From assembly GCA_027039485.1 (NCBI GenBank), contig JALWDZ010000016.1:62528-97357 (forward strand): a DNA stretch of 34,830 nucleotides, given 5' to 3'. Below are positions 16,573 to 24,368 of the stretch, piece after piece (positions within the stretch are counted from its first letter, which is position 1; each line of letters opens with the position of its first letter). Source of the DNA: Candidatus Shapirobacteria bacterium (GTDB lineage: Bacteria; Patescibacteriota; Microgenomatia; UBA12405; UBA6130). The translations under genes and the position numbers were made by a program. The notes under the pieces were generated by a model, which worked only from the letters and a program-made list of their open reading frames with translations, did not search any database and was not told where the DNA came from.

Positions 16573-16601
16573 TTGCTTTCGGAAAGGGCGGTTCGTATAA
16601 T
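16573..16601 (+). promoter_or_regulatory. Candidate sigma70-type promoter for the PIG-V-like gene
   Basis: TTGCTT (16573-16578), 17 bases and a perfect TATAAT (16596-16601) lie in the 65-base gap after the GT4 gene. The ATG at 16600 is part of the -10 box, so the in-frame ATG at 16612 is the better start, leaving a leader of only a few bases. Confidence 0.6.
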
Positions 16602-16611
16602 GAGGATACCA

Positions 16612-17856
16612 ATGAAATTTATTGTTTTATTGTGGCTCTTTTTGCAGGGGATTTGGTTTTTAGGGTGGGAGGTTGGCCAAAAGTTATTGCCATTGCAACC
16701 AAATTTTCTTGGCCGGGGCCTTTTTGGCCCTCGAGCTCCTTATCCTCTCTTTTGGTCGCGGGCCAATTTTGACGGCTTTTATTATGTCAAAATTGCCCGT
16801 GACGGTTACCAATATTTGCAACAGGCTTTTTTCCCGGGTTACCCCTATTTCATTCATTTTCTTCACCGCCTGAGCGGCGTTTCTTACCTTTTGGCGGCGT
16901 TGGTAATATCTAACCTTAGCTTCTTGTTGGTTCTCTATTTCCTCAGAAAACTGCTTCAATTAAAAGGGTATCCTGCTAACTTAATTAAAAAAACGCTTTT
17001 GGTTTTAGTGCTCTTCCCCACCTCTTTTTATTTTTTGGCTGCCTATACAGAGTCGTTATTTCTTCTTTTTGTCATCCTTTCTTTTTATCTCTTGGAAAAG
17101 CGCCGTTATTTTTGGAGCGGCTTTTGGGCAGCTTTAGCGGCTTATACCCGGCCAGTGGGCATTTTTATGATTCCGGCTTTGTGGATGGGGTATTACCAGC
17201 AGGTGAGCCGGCGCCAATTGAAGCAACGCTTGCAAGCAGCCCGAGAAAAGATAAAAGGCCATCGCTGGCGTTATCTTTGGCAGGCCATCGAGCGGCGTTG
17301 GCATGCATTCCGCGACCTATTTTGGCTTACTCTGGGCGGGCTTGGCTTTTTAAAATATGCCTATTTTTTGCAAAAAACTCAAGGCGATTGGCTTTATTTT
17401 GCCCATGTCCAGCCTGGTTTTGGTGCCCAGCGGTCGATTAGCAAGGTAATTCTTATCTACCAGGTTTTTTGGCGTTACCTTAAGATGATCGTCACCGTTA
17501 ATTGGCACCAGTGGCTTTACTTTAATGTCTGGTTTGAGTTTCTCATTTCTTTACTCTTCTTAGGCCTCCTTTTGTGGAGCTGGTACCGCTGGCAAAAATA
17601 CCGCCTTTCTTATGGTTGGCTAACTTTTGCTAGCTTTGCTTATTTGGTGCCGACCTTAACGGGAACTTTTTCTTCTATGCCCCGTTATGTTTTGGTATGT
17701 TTTCCTGCTTTTATCGTTTTGGCGGCCCTTCTCGAAGAAGGCGGTAAAACTACTTGGGGACAGAAAATTCATTTAGAAAAAATCTATTTTGTCGCCAGCG
17801 GCCTTTTGCTTCTTTTAACAACAATGCTTTTTGCCCGCGGTTACTGGGTTAGTTAA
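16612..17856 (+). CDS. PIG-V-like (GT76) mannosyltransferase, membrane protein
   Basis: 414 residues from ATG 16612. The ORF-track start at 16486 and the ATG at 16600 both lie at or before the -10 box. Motifs match PIG-V/GT76-type GT-C enzymes: WSRANFDGFYYVKIARDGY in the first outer loop, FFPGYPYFIHFLHRLSG, LFPTSFYFLAAYTESLFLLF and AALAAYTRPVGIFMIPAL. About ten membrane segments are seen. A basic cytoplasmic loop (RRQLKQRLQAAREKIKGHRWR) interrupts the middle. In eukaryotes PIG-V adds the second mannose of GPI anchors; bacterial relatives use polyprenyl-phosphate mannose. It is followed three bases later by the flippase gene. Confidence 0.82.
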   Translation: MKFIVLLWLFLQGIWFLGWEVGQKLLPLQPNFLGRGLFGPRAPYPLFWSRANFDGFYYVKIARDGYQYLQQAFFPGYPYFIHFLHRLSGVSYLLAALVISNLSFLLVLYFLRKLLQLKGYPANLIKKTLLVLVLFPTSFYFLAAYTESLFLLFVILSFYLLEKRRYFWSGFWAALAAYTRPVGIFMIPALWMGYYQQVSRRQLKQRLQAAREKIKGHRWRYLWQAIERRWHAFRDLFWLTLGGLGFLKYAYFLQKTQGDWLYFAHVQPGFGAQRSISKVILIYQVFWRYLKMIVTVNWHQWLYFNVWFEFLISLLFLGLLLWSWYRWQKYRLSYGWLTFASFAYLVPTLTGTFSSMPRYVLVCFPAFIVLAALLEEGGKTTWGQKIHLEKIYFVASGLLLLLTTMLFARGYWVS

Positions 17857-17859
17857 ACG

Positions 17860-19116
17860 ATGAAACGGCTTTGGCGGCTCACTCGGCATCCGCTTTTCTG
17901 GGGAAGTTCATTGCTAATGGCCGGCAATGTTCTGGCGAGTTTGGGCAATTATCTTTTTCATCTCCTTAGCGGCCGCTTGCTTTTGCCGGCCGAGTATGGC
18001 GTTTTAGAAAGTTTTTTTGCCCTCGTTTATATTTTAGGAGTTTTAACTGGGGCCATCTCTTTGGCAACAACCAAAATTATTGGTGAATTGGAAGAAGAAA
18101 AAGTGAGCGGGGGAATAACTTTCTTGGAAAAGAAAATTGAAAAAAATAGCTTTCTCGCGGTGGTGGCCCTCTTTCTGTTAGTTCTTTTTTTGCGCCCCTT
18201 TCTTCATATTTACAGTCTCTGGTTCTATTTAGCTTTGTTGGTTTTCTTTCTCCTGAGCCTCTGGGGGGCAATTTACAACGGTGTTTTTAGCGCTCGTCTC
18301 CGTTTTGATTTGGTGGCCGGGCTGGGAGTTTTACAATCATTCTTGAAGCTAATTCTGGCAGCAGCCTTTTTATACTTGGGCTGGCATCTGGCCGGCGCCT
18401 TGGGAAGTATTATTCTGGCTGCGGCCATTGGTTTACTTTTGGCTAATCGTTTTAGCCATCGCCTTTGGTCATCAAAAAATAAGCGGCTGGAAATTACCGA
18501 TTTTTGGCATTTTTCCCTCTTAGCCCTGGGGCTAAATTTTTTCTTGACGGCTCTTTATAGCAACGATGTTTTGCTGGTCAAACATTTCTTCTCGCCCCAT
18601 TGGGTGGGGCTTTACTCGGCGGCAGCAGTTTCTGGCCGGGCTATTTTCTTTGCCGCCTCGATGGTTTTGGGGGTAACCTACCCGCTTTTGGTCCGCTACC
18701 AGAAAAAGCCTCGCCGGCGCCAGCTTATTTTTGCCCTCACTTTTTGGTTGATGTTGGCTATGGCGGTGGGTGGGGCCATAACGCTGGCTCTTTTGCCGCG
18801 ATTATGGTTGGGTTTGCTTTATGGCCATCGTTATCTAGCCGCGGCCCCCTTTTTGCCCCTTCTGGCTTTGGTTATGGGCGAATTGGCATTACTTAATTTG
18901 TTTATGCAACTAGCTTTAGCCAACAAGGACCGGCGGGGGCTGATTTTTATGGGATTAGCTTTTGGGCTTCAACTGGGGCTGATTTTCCTTTGGCACCCTT
19001 CTTTGCAGGCAGTGGTTTGGGATTCTTTTTTGGCGGTTACCAGCGGCCTGTTGTTAGCCCTAGCTTTCTATTGGCGCTACCCAATATTAATCCGGAAATT
19101 AAGTTCGGGATCGTAG
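17860..19116 (+). CDS. Wzx-like oligosaccharide flippase / polysaccharide export membrane protein
   Basis: 418 residues with about 12 hydrophobic segments. The N-terminus (GNVLASLGNYLFHLLSGRLLLPAEYGVLESFFALV) is the hallmark of the Wzx/polysaccharide-biosynthesis branch of MATE-like (MOP) flippases, and a second conserved block, LYSNDVLLVKHFFSPHWVGLYSAA, sits in the middle. The family moves lipid-linked oligosaccharide from the inner to the outer leaflet. It lies downstream of the GT2-GT4-PIG-V block, as expected for glycan export. Its last 40 bases overlap, tail to tail, the minus-strand ALG5/DPM1-like gene. Confidence 0.82.
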   Translation: MKRLWRLTRHPLFWGSSLLMAGNVLASLGNYLFHLLSGRLLLPAEYGVLESFFALVYILGVLTGAISLATTKIIGELEEEKVSGGITFLEKKIEKNSFLAVVALFLLVLFLRPFLHIYSLWFYLALLVFFLLSLWGAIYNGVFSARLRFDLVAGLGVLQSFLKLILAAAFLYLGWHLAGALGSIILAAAIGLLLANRFSHRLWSSKNKRLEITDFWHFSLLALGLNFFLTALYSNDVLLVKHFFSPHWVGLYSAAAVSGRAIFFAASMVLGVTYPLLVRYQKKPRRRQLIFALTFWLMLAMAVGGAITLALLPRLWLGLLYGHRYLAAAPFLPLLALVMGELALLNLFMQLALANKDRRGLIFMGLAFGLQLGLIFLWHPSLQAVVWDSFLAVTSGLLLALAFYWRYPILIRKLSSGS

Positions 19117-19877
19117 CGCCAGCGGCGGCGGTTATTATCAGCGTAGTAGCGGCGCAACCGGAGGCGGTAAAAAACGGCCAGAGTGTCAATTAACATTTCC
19201 CAAACAGTTTTCCAGCGGATGGTGGAAGTAAAGCGGAAATTTCTGGGGTCAATGCGGACGGGTGCTTCATAAATGCGTTGATAGCCAAGATAACGGGCGA
19301 CTGCTAAGAGTTCGATGTCGAAGGCAAATTTTTTGACCAAAAGGCGGGGCAGCACTTTGGCTAAAACGGGGCGGCGGAAAATTTTAAGGCCAGTCTGGGT
19401 ATCGCGGAGATTAAGGCCAAAAAGAAGATGGACCAAAAGCTGGTAGCCGCGGCTATAAAGGCGACGCAAAAAGGGGTATTCAACCTGGGAAACGGGATGG
19501 CGCTTTGAACCGACAATAATGTCGGCTTGGTACCATTCCATGTGGGCGATAGCCATAATGATACCGTTGGGGTCAATATCCATGCCGGCGTCGATAAAGG
19601 CGATGATATCACCGCGGGAGCGGGCCATACCGTAACGAACAGCATAGCCTTTGCCGTGGTTGGTAGGATAGCCATAAACACGGATGCGGCGATTGGCTAA
19701 CTGGCGGGCCCGCTGGTAAGTTTTGTCAACTTGACCATCAACAACGCAGATAATTTCGTATTTATAGGGAGTTTGTTGGAGAGTCTGGTCGAGGCGTCGC
19801 AGATCACGGCGGATGGTTTTTTCCTGGCGGTAAGCCGGGACAATGACGGAAAGGAATAAGGGTTGGCTTTTCTTCAT
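19077..19877 (-). CDS. ALG5/DPM1-like polyprenyl-phosphate sugar synthase (GT2)
   Basis: 266 residues from ATG at 19877; the ORF-track start at 19916 lies upstream of the -10 box. Visible motifs are LSVIVPAYRQEKTI, YEIICVVDGQVDKTYQRA, NHGKGYAVRYGM, GDIIAFIDAGMDID, ADIIVGSKRHP and LLFGLNLRDTQTGLKIF, then FAFDIELLAVARYLGY. This is the ALG5/DPM1 pattern: transfer of glucose or mannose to a polyprenyl phosphate on the cytoplasmic face. The usual DDGS is replaced by VVDGQ, and the DXD-like motif is DAGMD. No C-terminal membrane helices follow. It could provide the lipid-phosphate sugar used by the many GT-C enzymes nearby. That link is inferred. Confidence 0.83.
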   Translation of the reverse strand: MKKSQPLFLSVIVPAYRQEKTIRRDLRRLDQTLQQTPYKYEIICVVDGQVDKTYQRARQLANRRIRVYGYPTNHGKGYAVRYGMARSRGDIIAFIDAGMDIDPNGIIMAIAHMEWYQADIIVGSKRHPVSQVEYPFLRRLYSRGYQLLVHLLFGLNLRDTQTGLKIFRRPVLAKVLPRLLVKKFAFDIELLAVARYLGYQRIYEAPVRIDPRNFRFTSTIRWKTVWEMLIDTLAVFYRLRLRRYYADNNRRRWRYDPELNFRINIG

Positions 19878-19887
19878 AAACTGGCTA

Positions 19888-19916
19888 ATTATAGGGGAAA
19901 AATTTTGGAAGTACAA
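19888..19916 (-). promoter_or_regulatory. Candidate minus-strand promoter of the ALG5/DPM1-like gene
   Basis: Read on the minus strand: TTGTAC (19916-19911), 17 bases and a perfect TATAAT (19893-19888), with ATG 10 bases further on (19877). The leader would be only a few bases. The -35 match is weak; the -10 is exact. Confidence 0.55.
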
Positions 19917-20150
19917 ATGGAACTAGGAATAACAAATCCTAAATCCCAATAACTAAACAAATCCTAATTACCAAAATCCTAAATCCTAAACAATGTTCAA
20001 ATGACCAAAATCCAAATGTTCAAAACATCTTTATCATCTTTCTTTTGTTTTGGTCATTTGGTTATTTAATCATTTGGTAATTGTTTAGGATTTGGGTCAT
20101 TAGGGTTTAGGATTTGCCTGCCTGCGTGGGCAGGGTGCTTGGGATTTAAT
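19917..20150. repeat. Intergenic low-complexity repeat forming a large imperfect inverted repeat
   Basis: The left half consists of words such as AAATCCTAAATCC, AAACAAATCCTAATTACC and AAATGACCAAAATCC. The right half carries their reverse complements (TTTTGGTCATTTGG, AATTGTTTAGGATTTGGG, GGGTTTAGGATTT). The turn lies near 20030-20045, so RNA from either strand could fold into a long hairpin. The right end carries TGCCTGCCTGCGTGGGCAGGG, a degenerate form of the perfect palindrome in the GT2 gene at 1485-1504. It separates two divergently transcribed genes and contains no reading frame of interest. Confidence 0.75.
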
Positions 20151-20170
20151 ATTTATCTGATTTGGCCAGA

Positions 20171-20179
20171 TGCTAAAAT
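20171..20179 (+). promoter_or_regulatory. Candidate extended -10 promoter
   Basis: TGCTAAAAT (TGn plus TAAAAT) ends 6 bases before ATG 20186, separated by a run of six G. No good -35 is seen; the extended -10 could compensate. The message would be leaderless. Confidence 0.45.
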
Positions 20180-20185
20180 GGGGGG

Positions 20186-21202
20186 ATGAAAAGACAATGG
20201 CCATTGGTTTCGGTGATTATAGTTTGTGAAGGCTGGAATCACTTCCTGGCCGAAGCTTTGCCCCATTATCGGGAATTAGATTATCCAAATTTCGAGGTTA
20301 TCGTCTTCTCAACAGAACCGATTAAGCGCCAATTTCCCCGGGTGCGTTTTCTTCACGATGAAAAAACCCGCCACCAGCCAGCGTTAAAGCGCGACCTGGC
20401 GGCTGAGGCTGCCCGCGGCGACATTCTGGCTTTTATTGACGATGATGCCTATCCGGCGCCGGAGTGGCTCAAAATGGCCGTGCGCCACTTTGCCGATGAG
20501 CGAGTTGTGGCTGTCGGCGGGCCGGGGGTTAATCCGCCCCAGGCCGGGGCCTTAGAAAAAGCCGCCGGCTGGATTTCGGCCAGCCCTTTGGGCGGCTGGG
20601 GGCAAACTTACCGGTTTATTCCCCAGCAGCGACGGTGGGTCGACGATTACCCTTCGATGAATTTTCTAGTCCGCCGCCAAGACTTTCTTCGCGTAGGCGG
20701 CTTCGACTCGCTTTATTACCCCGGCGAGGATACTAAACTTTGCTTGGATTTAACCCAGAAACTAAAGAAAAAAATTCTTTACGATCCCCAAGTTCTGGTT
20801 TACCATCACAAGCGCCCCCTCTTTTGCCGTTATTTAATCCAGAATGGCCGTTTCGGCCGCCACCGGGGTAATTTTGCCCGCTTTCTGCCGGCTAACTCGC
20901 GGCGCTGGTTTTATTTTATCCCGCCGCTTTTTGCCCTTGGCTTTTTTGGCGGCTGGCTTTTATGGCTGTTGCCAAAATGGCCCTTAATCCTTTTTCTTCG
21001 CTACATTTATGAATTTGCTTTGGGGTTATACACTATTCTTTTGGTGGCCAACGCTTTTTGGATTGCCCGCAAAAGCCACTCGTTAAAAGTGGCGTTTTTG
21101 GCGATGCTGGGCGTTTTGCCGATGCACCTTTATTACGGCTTCCAATTCATTCGCGGTTATTTCAGCCGACGCCTTAATGACACCTACGGCCGAGCGGAGT
21201 GA
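20186..21202 (+). CDS. GT2 glycosyltransferase with C-terminal membrane segments
   Basis: 338 residues. The GT2 domain shows VSVIIVCEGWNHFLAEALPH, ILAFIDDDAYPAPEWL (DXD-like motif near 80-84), VVAVGGPGVNPP, NFLVRRQDFLRVGGFD and YPGEDTKLCLDL (catalytic-acid region). It is followed by hydrophobic segments WFYFIPPLFALGFFGGWLLW and beyond, typical of membrane-anchored GT2 enzymes that feed a lipid-linked or processive product. The G+C content is noticeably higher than in the genes after 26.4 kb. The final GTGA overlaps the glycosidase-like gene, so the two are expected to be co-translated. Confidence 0.86.
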   Translation: MKRQWPLVSVIIVCEGWNHFLAEALPHYRELDYPNFEVIVFSTEPIKRQFPRVRFLHDEKTRHQPALKRDLAAEAARGDILAFIDDDAYPAPEWLKMAVRHFADERVVAVGGPGVNPPQAGALEKAAGWISASPLGGWGQTYRFIPQQRRWVDDYPSMNFLVRRQDFLRVGGFDSLYYPGEDTKLCLDLTQKLKKKILYDPQVLVYHHKRPLFCRYLIQNGRFGRHRGNFARFLPANSRRWFYFIPPLFALGFFGGWLLWLLPKWPLILFLRYIYEFALGLYTILLVANAFWIARKSHSLKVAFLAMLGVLPMHLYYGFQFIRGYFSRRLNDTYGRAE

Positions 21203-22143
21203 TAAAAATGGTAAAAGGAATATTTGTTTTAGAAAAATTAACCTCGGAAAAGATTCAAAAGCTAGTGGATCTAGGCGCTGGTGCTATTTTTGTGAATTAT
21301 CAACATCTTAATAAAGATGTGGCTGCCAAATTACGTCAAGAGGGTATTAAAGTTTACATTGAAGTGGGCATTTTCGTGGGTGAAGAGCTGTGGCAAGAGT
21401 ATCCTGATGCCCGGCCCGTGGCTAGGAATGGCCGGCCGATGGAGAAAATTGACTGGTATGTTGGTGTTTGTCCAAATCATCCCCAGGTACGTAAGGAAAA
21501 ATTGGCCTTGATCAAAAGAATTGCTAAGACGGGTATAGCCGATGGTGTTTGGCTGGACTTTATTCGCTATCCGGGTCACTGGGAGGAAGTAAGGAACGCT
21601 AAAATGCCAGAATATTGCTTTTGCCAGAACTGCCAACGGAAATTTGCCCATGATGTTGGCGGAGCAGTGGAGGGAGAGCGGTGGATAACTTGGAAATGTC
21701 AGCAGATTGCTGATTTTGTGGCCCGGGCGAAGGAAATTATTAAAACCATTGACAACAGCATTCAGCTGGGTATTTTTTCTGTCCCTTGGCGCGAAGAAGA
21801 TTATGACGGGGCGATTAGGAAAATAATTGGTCAGGACTTTCGACAATTGGCACCTTTTGTGGATATTTTTAGCCCGATGGTTTACCAAAAAATGACTGGC
21901 CATAATGAAGCCTGGATTGGGAAAATAGTCCGTTATATGGATAAAGTTACCCGAAAGCCAGTTTTGCCAATTATCCAGACTGAAAACAAGCCAGGGAAAT
22001 TATCCCCAGCCGAATTTGAAGATGAGTTGATTTTCGCCTACCAAAAACCATCCCAAGGCAGTATTGTGTTCTTTTGGGAAGATTTGCAGAAAGACCAAGC
22101 AAAGCTGCAGGCACTTAGGCATTTTTGGCAAGAGTTATCTTAG
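21199..22143 (+). CDS. TIM-barrel glycoside hydrolase-like protein (GHL/DUF4015-type)
   Basis: 314 residues starting at GTG 21199 (GTGA overlap) or ATG 21208. The core pattern IADGVWLDFIRYP (Asp at about 120), a preceding CPNHPQVRKEKLALI, then a CFCQNCQRKF cysteine pair, SVPWREED, FVDIFSPMVYQKM and a final IVFFWEDL fits the hypothetical glycosyl hydrolase (GHL10/DUF4015-like) TIM barrels. Asp120 is the likely catalytic residue. Most relatives are exported, but no signal peptide or N-terminal membrane helix is visible here. The substrate is unknown; location beside glycan synthesis genes suggests glycan trimming or turnover. The end overlaps the minus-strand kinase gene by 29 bases. Confidence 0.7.
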   Translation: MIKMVKGIFVLEKLTSEKIQKLVDLGAGAIFVNYQHLNKDVAAKLRQEGIKVYIEVGIFVGEELWQEYPDARPVARNGRPMEKIDWYVGVCPNHPQVRKEKLALIKRIAKTGIADGVWLDFIRYPGHWEEVRNAKMPEYCFCQNCQRKFAHDVGGAVEGERWITWKCQQIADFVARAKEIIKTIDNSIQLGIFSVPWREEDYDGAIRKIIGQDFRQLAPFVDIFSPMVYQKMTGHNEAWIGKIVRYMDKVTRKPVLPIIQTENKPGKLSPAEFEDELIFAYQKPSQGSIVFFWEDLQKDQAKLQALRHFWQELS

Positions 22144-22798
22144 CAAATTCCTCTTTTAACTGATGCTTAATTTCCCTTAGTGGCAACCGGCCGTCGATTT
22201 CTATTACCTGAGTTATTCGCCTTTCTTCACTAGTGATTTCCTCGATTTGTGACTGAAAATGAAGAATACTGGCTAGTTTTTGGGCGGCGTTCCATTTTTC
22301 TCGCCCTTTTAATGTTACCCGTCGGGCAGCTATTTTTGGCGGGACTTTGATCCGAATAACAACTGGTTTGGCGTTAAGTGCTTGAGCTAATTGATAAACG
22401 GCTTGGCGATTTCTGATGGTGCGGTTATTATCGTCTAAAATAACAGAATAACCTTGTTGGAGGTAAAATCTAGCCAGGACTTCCTGGTACACATAGGCTT
22501 TATAATAGTCATCTTTGATTAGATGGCGCAGCCAATGAAAATAAATGGCATCTGAGCGAAGAGTGACACTGGGATGTATTTTGGCAATGAATTTGGCAAG
22601 GGTTGTTTTTCCTGACCCGGGGACACCACAAAAGATCACTACTAGCTGAAGTGGTGGTTTTTGTTGGGGCAGTGTTGGCTGGAGGATGTTTTTAAGTTTA
22701 GCCAAATTACGGGTAAATTCGGGCGATTGGGCGTATGCTTTTAACCGTTCCCGCCAAGCGTTGTCGAATTGCTCTTGCTGTTTCTTTTTGCTGGCCAT
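22115..22798 (-). CDS. P-loop kinase (AAA_33/zeta-toxin-like fold)
   Basis: 227 residues from ATG at 22798, preferred over 22819 because a TATAAT box lies between the two. The basic N-terminal region is followed by VVIFCGVPGSGKTTLAKFIA (Walker A, about 58-65), TLRSDAIYFHWL, YSVILDDNNRTIRNR and VVIRIKVPPKIAARRVTLKGR (lid arginines). This is the AAA_33 predicted-kinase group, related to zeta toxins, gluconate kinase and polynucleotide kinases. A helical N-terminus of about 50 residues and a helical tail surround the kinase core. The phosphate acceptor is not known; a sugar or nucleoside is possible, and a toxin role is unsupported because no antitoxin partner is adjacent. Confidence 0.75.
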   Translation of the reverse strand: MASKKKQQEQFDNAWRERLKAYAQSPEFTRNLAKLKNILQPTLPQQKPPLQLVVIFCGVPGSGKTTLAKFIAKIHPSVTLRSDAIYFHWLRHLIKDDYYKAYVYQEVLARFYLQQGYSVILDDNNRTIRNRQAVYQLAQALNAKPVVIRIKVPPKIAARRVTLKGREKWNAAQKLASILHFQSQIEEITSEERRITQVIEIDGRLPLREIKHQLKEEFAKITLAKNA

Positions 22799-22805
22799 CT
22801 TTATT

Positions 22806-22846
22806 ATTATAGTGATCATAGTGGGTTAAGATTAATATGCTAAGAT
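22806..22846. promoter_or_regulatory. Divergent promoter region with back-to-back -10 boxes
   Basis: On the minus strand TATAAT (22811-22806) lies 7 bases before the kinase ATG (22798). On the plus strand the extended -10 TGCTAAGAT (22838-22846) lies 5 bases before the radical SAM ATG (22852). The two start codons are only 53 bases apart, so polymerases would compete for this short region. No convincing -35 is seen for either. Confidence 0.5.
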
Positions 22847-22851
22847 AAACT

Positions 22852-24327
22852 ATGCGAGTTGTAATTGGTTATCCACCGCTGGAATCAGAAAAGGGCATCC
22901 CTTTGCTTAGCCAAAACCGCCAGTTTCAGTGGTTCCATGATCCAACTTATATTTATCCGGTGGTACCGGCCCAAGCGGCCACCTTAGCCAAACAAGCTGG
23001 TCATCAGGCTACCTGGCTGGATGGTATTGCCAGCGAATGGACTTATGCTGAGTGGGAAAAGCGCCTTTTGGGGACTAAGCCTGACTTGCTTTTCGTCGAA
23101 ACTAAGACGCCGGTTGTCAAGAAGCATTGGCGGATTATTGATCGTTTGAAGAAAAGAACCCCGAAACTTCTTATTGTTTTGGCCGGCGACCACGTGACGG
23201 CTTTGCCGGAAGAAAGCTTCCAAAAATCGGCGGTGGATTTTGTTTTGACGGGCGGCGATTATGATTTTCTTCTTTTAAATTTGTTAAATCATTTAGAGAA
23301 AAAAGAAAAATTAGAGGCCGGCATTTGGTACCGGACGAAAAGGGGATTGAAAAACACCGGCCAGTTTGTTTTGAACCACGACTTAAACAAACTACCATTT
23401 ATTGACCGTGATCTAACCCAATGGCAACTTTATGCCTATAAAAATGGCAATTATAAATATTTGCCGGGGACCTATATTATGGCCGGGCGGGATTGTTGGT
23501 GGCGCAAAAATGGCGGTTGCAAATTTTGCTCCTGGACCACTCTTTATCCCACCTGGCGGGTCCGGTCGGCTAGAAATGTTCTCGATGAGATTGGCATGCT
23601 GATTGAGAAGTATGGCGTCCGGGAAATAATGGACGACACCGGCACTTTTCCCATTGGCCCTTGGCTGCGCGAGTTTGCCCAGGGGATGATTGACCGCGGT
23701 TATAACAAGAAAATAAATTTTGATATCAATATGCGCTTTGGGGCGTTAAGCAAAGAGGATTATGCCCTGATGGCTAAAGCTGGTTTTCGCTTTCTTCTTT
23801 ATGGCTTAGAGTCAGCTAACCAGAAAACCGTTGACCGGCTTAACAAGGGGACCAAAATCGCCGCCATTGAAAAAGAACTGGAAATGATCCAGGCAGTCAA
23901 CCGGGAGACAGGCGGCCATCTTGAACCTCATGTCACTTGCATGGTGGGTTATCCCTGGGAATCGAAGGAGGAAGCCGAGGCGACGGTAGCCATGACGCGC
24001 CGCTTCTTTGACCGCGGCTTGATTAGGACTCTCCAGGCAACGATAGTCATTCCTTATCCCGGCACCCAGCTTTTTCGCGAATGCTTGGCGAATAATTGGC
24101 TGAAAATGAAAAACTGGGATGATTATGATATGACCAAGCCGGTGATGAAGACGCCAATGAAAGACGAGGAAGTTTTGGCGCTAACGCGGGGGATTTATAC
24201 TTCATTTTTAACTCCGCGTTTCCTTTGGCGGCAGATTGCCTCAATTAGAAATTGGCAAGATGTTAAATTTATGCTCCGGGCGGCCAAAAAGGTAATTGGC
24301 CATTTTTTAGATTTTCGGTGCCGCTAA
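22852..24327 (+). CDS. B12-binding-type radical SAM enzyme
   Basis: 491 residues. The N-terminal Rossmann-like domain (MRVVIGYPPLES, PDLLFVETKTPVVKKHW, LLIVLAGDHVTALPEES, VDFVLTGGDYDFLLL) is a cobalamin-binding-type fold without the usual DXHXXG histidine. The radical SAM core follows, with its cluster motif written GRDCWWRKNGGCKFCSW (C215, C223, C226), which is CX7CX2C rather than the canonical CX3CX2C. Later motifs are IMDDTGTFP, GFRFLLYGLESANQKTVDRLNKG and VTCMVGYPWES. It would make a 5'-deoxyadenosyl radical for modification of a lipid, sugar or cofactor. The substrate is unknown. It has its own extended -10 and is transcribed divergently from the kinase. Confidence 0.84.
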   Translation: MRVVIGYPPLESEKGIPLLSQNRQFQWFHDPTYIYPVVPAQAATLAKQAGHQATWLDGIASEWTYAEWEKRLLGTKPDLLFVETKTPVVKKHWRIIDRLKKRTPKLLIVLAGDHVTALPEESFQKSAVDFVLTGGDYDFLLLNLLNHLEKKEKLEAGIWYRTKRGLKNTGQFVLNHDLNKLPFIDRDLTQWQLYAYKNGNYKYLPGTYIMAGRDCWWRKNGGCKFCSWTTLYPTWRVRSARNVLDEIGMLIEKYGVREIMDDTGTFPIGPWLREFAQGMIDRGYNKKINFDINMRFGALSKEDYALMAKAGFRFLLYGLESANQKTVDRLNKGTKIAAIEKELEMIQAVNRETGGHLEPHVTCMVGYPWESKEEAEATVAMTRRFFDRGLIRTLQATIVIPYPGTQLFRECLANNWLKMKNWDDYDMTKPVMKTPMKDEEVLALTRGIYTSFLTPRFLWRQIASIRNWQDVKFMLRAAKKVIGHFLDFRCR

Positions 24328-24330
24328 TTC

Positions 24331-24357
24331 TTGACACGTTGCCAGAAACCCTATAAT
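24331..24357 (+). promoter_or_regulatory. Strong promoter of the AbiE-type toxin-antitoxin pair
   Basis: Perfect -35 TTGACA (24331-24336) and perfect -10 TATAAT (24352-24357) are separated by 15 bases; the overlapping TAATAT would give 17. The antitoxin ATG follows 11 bases after TATAAT, leaving a very short leader. Confidence 0.7.
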
Positions 24358-24368
24358 ATATAGATTAT

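Noticed and set aside
22115-22798. P-loop kinase as a zeta toxin of a toxin-antitoxin system
   Set aside because: No small epsilon-like antitoxin is adjacent and the gene has its own divergent promoter; the fold is shared with many metabolic kinases.
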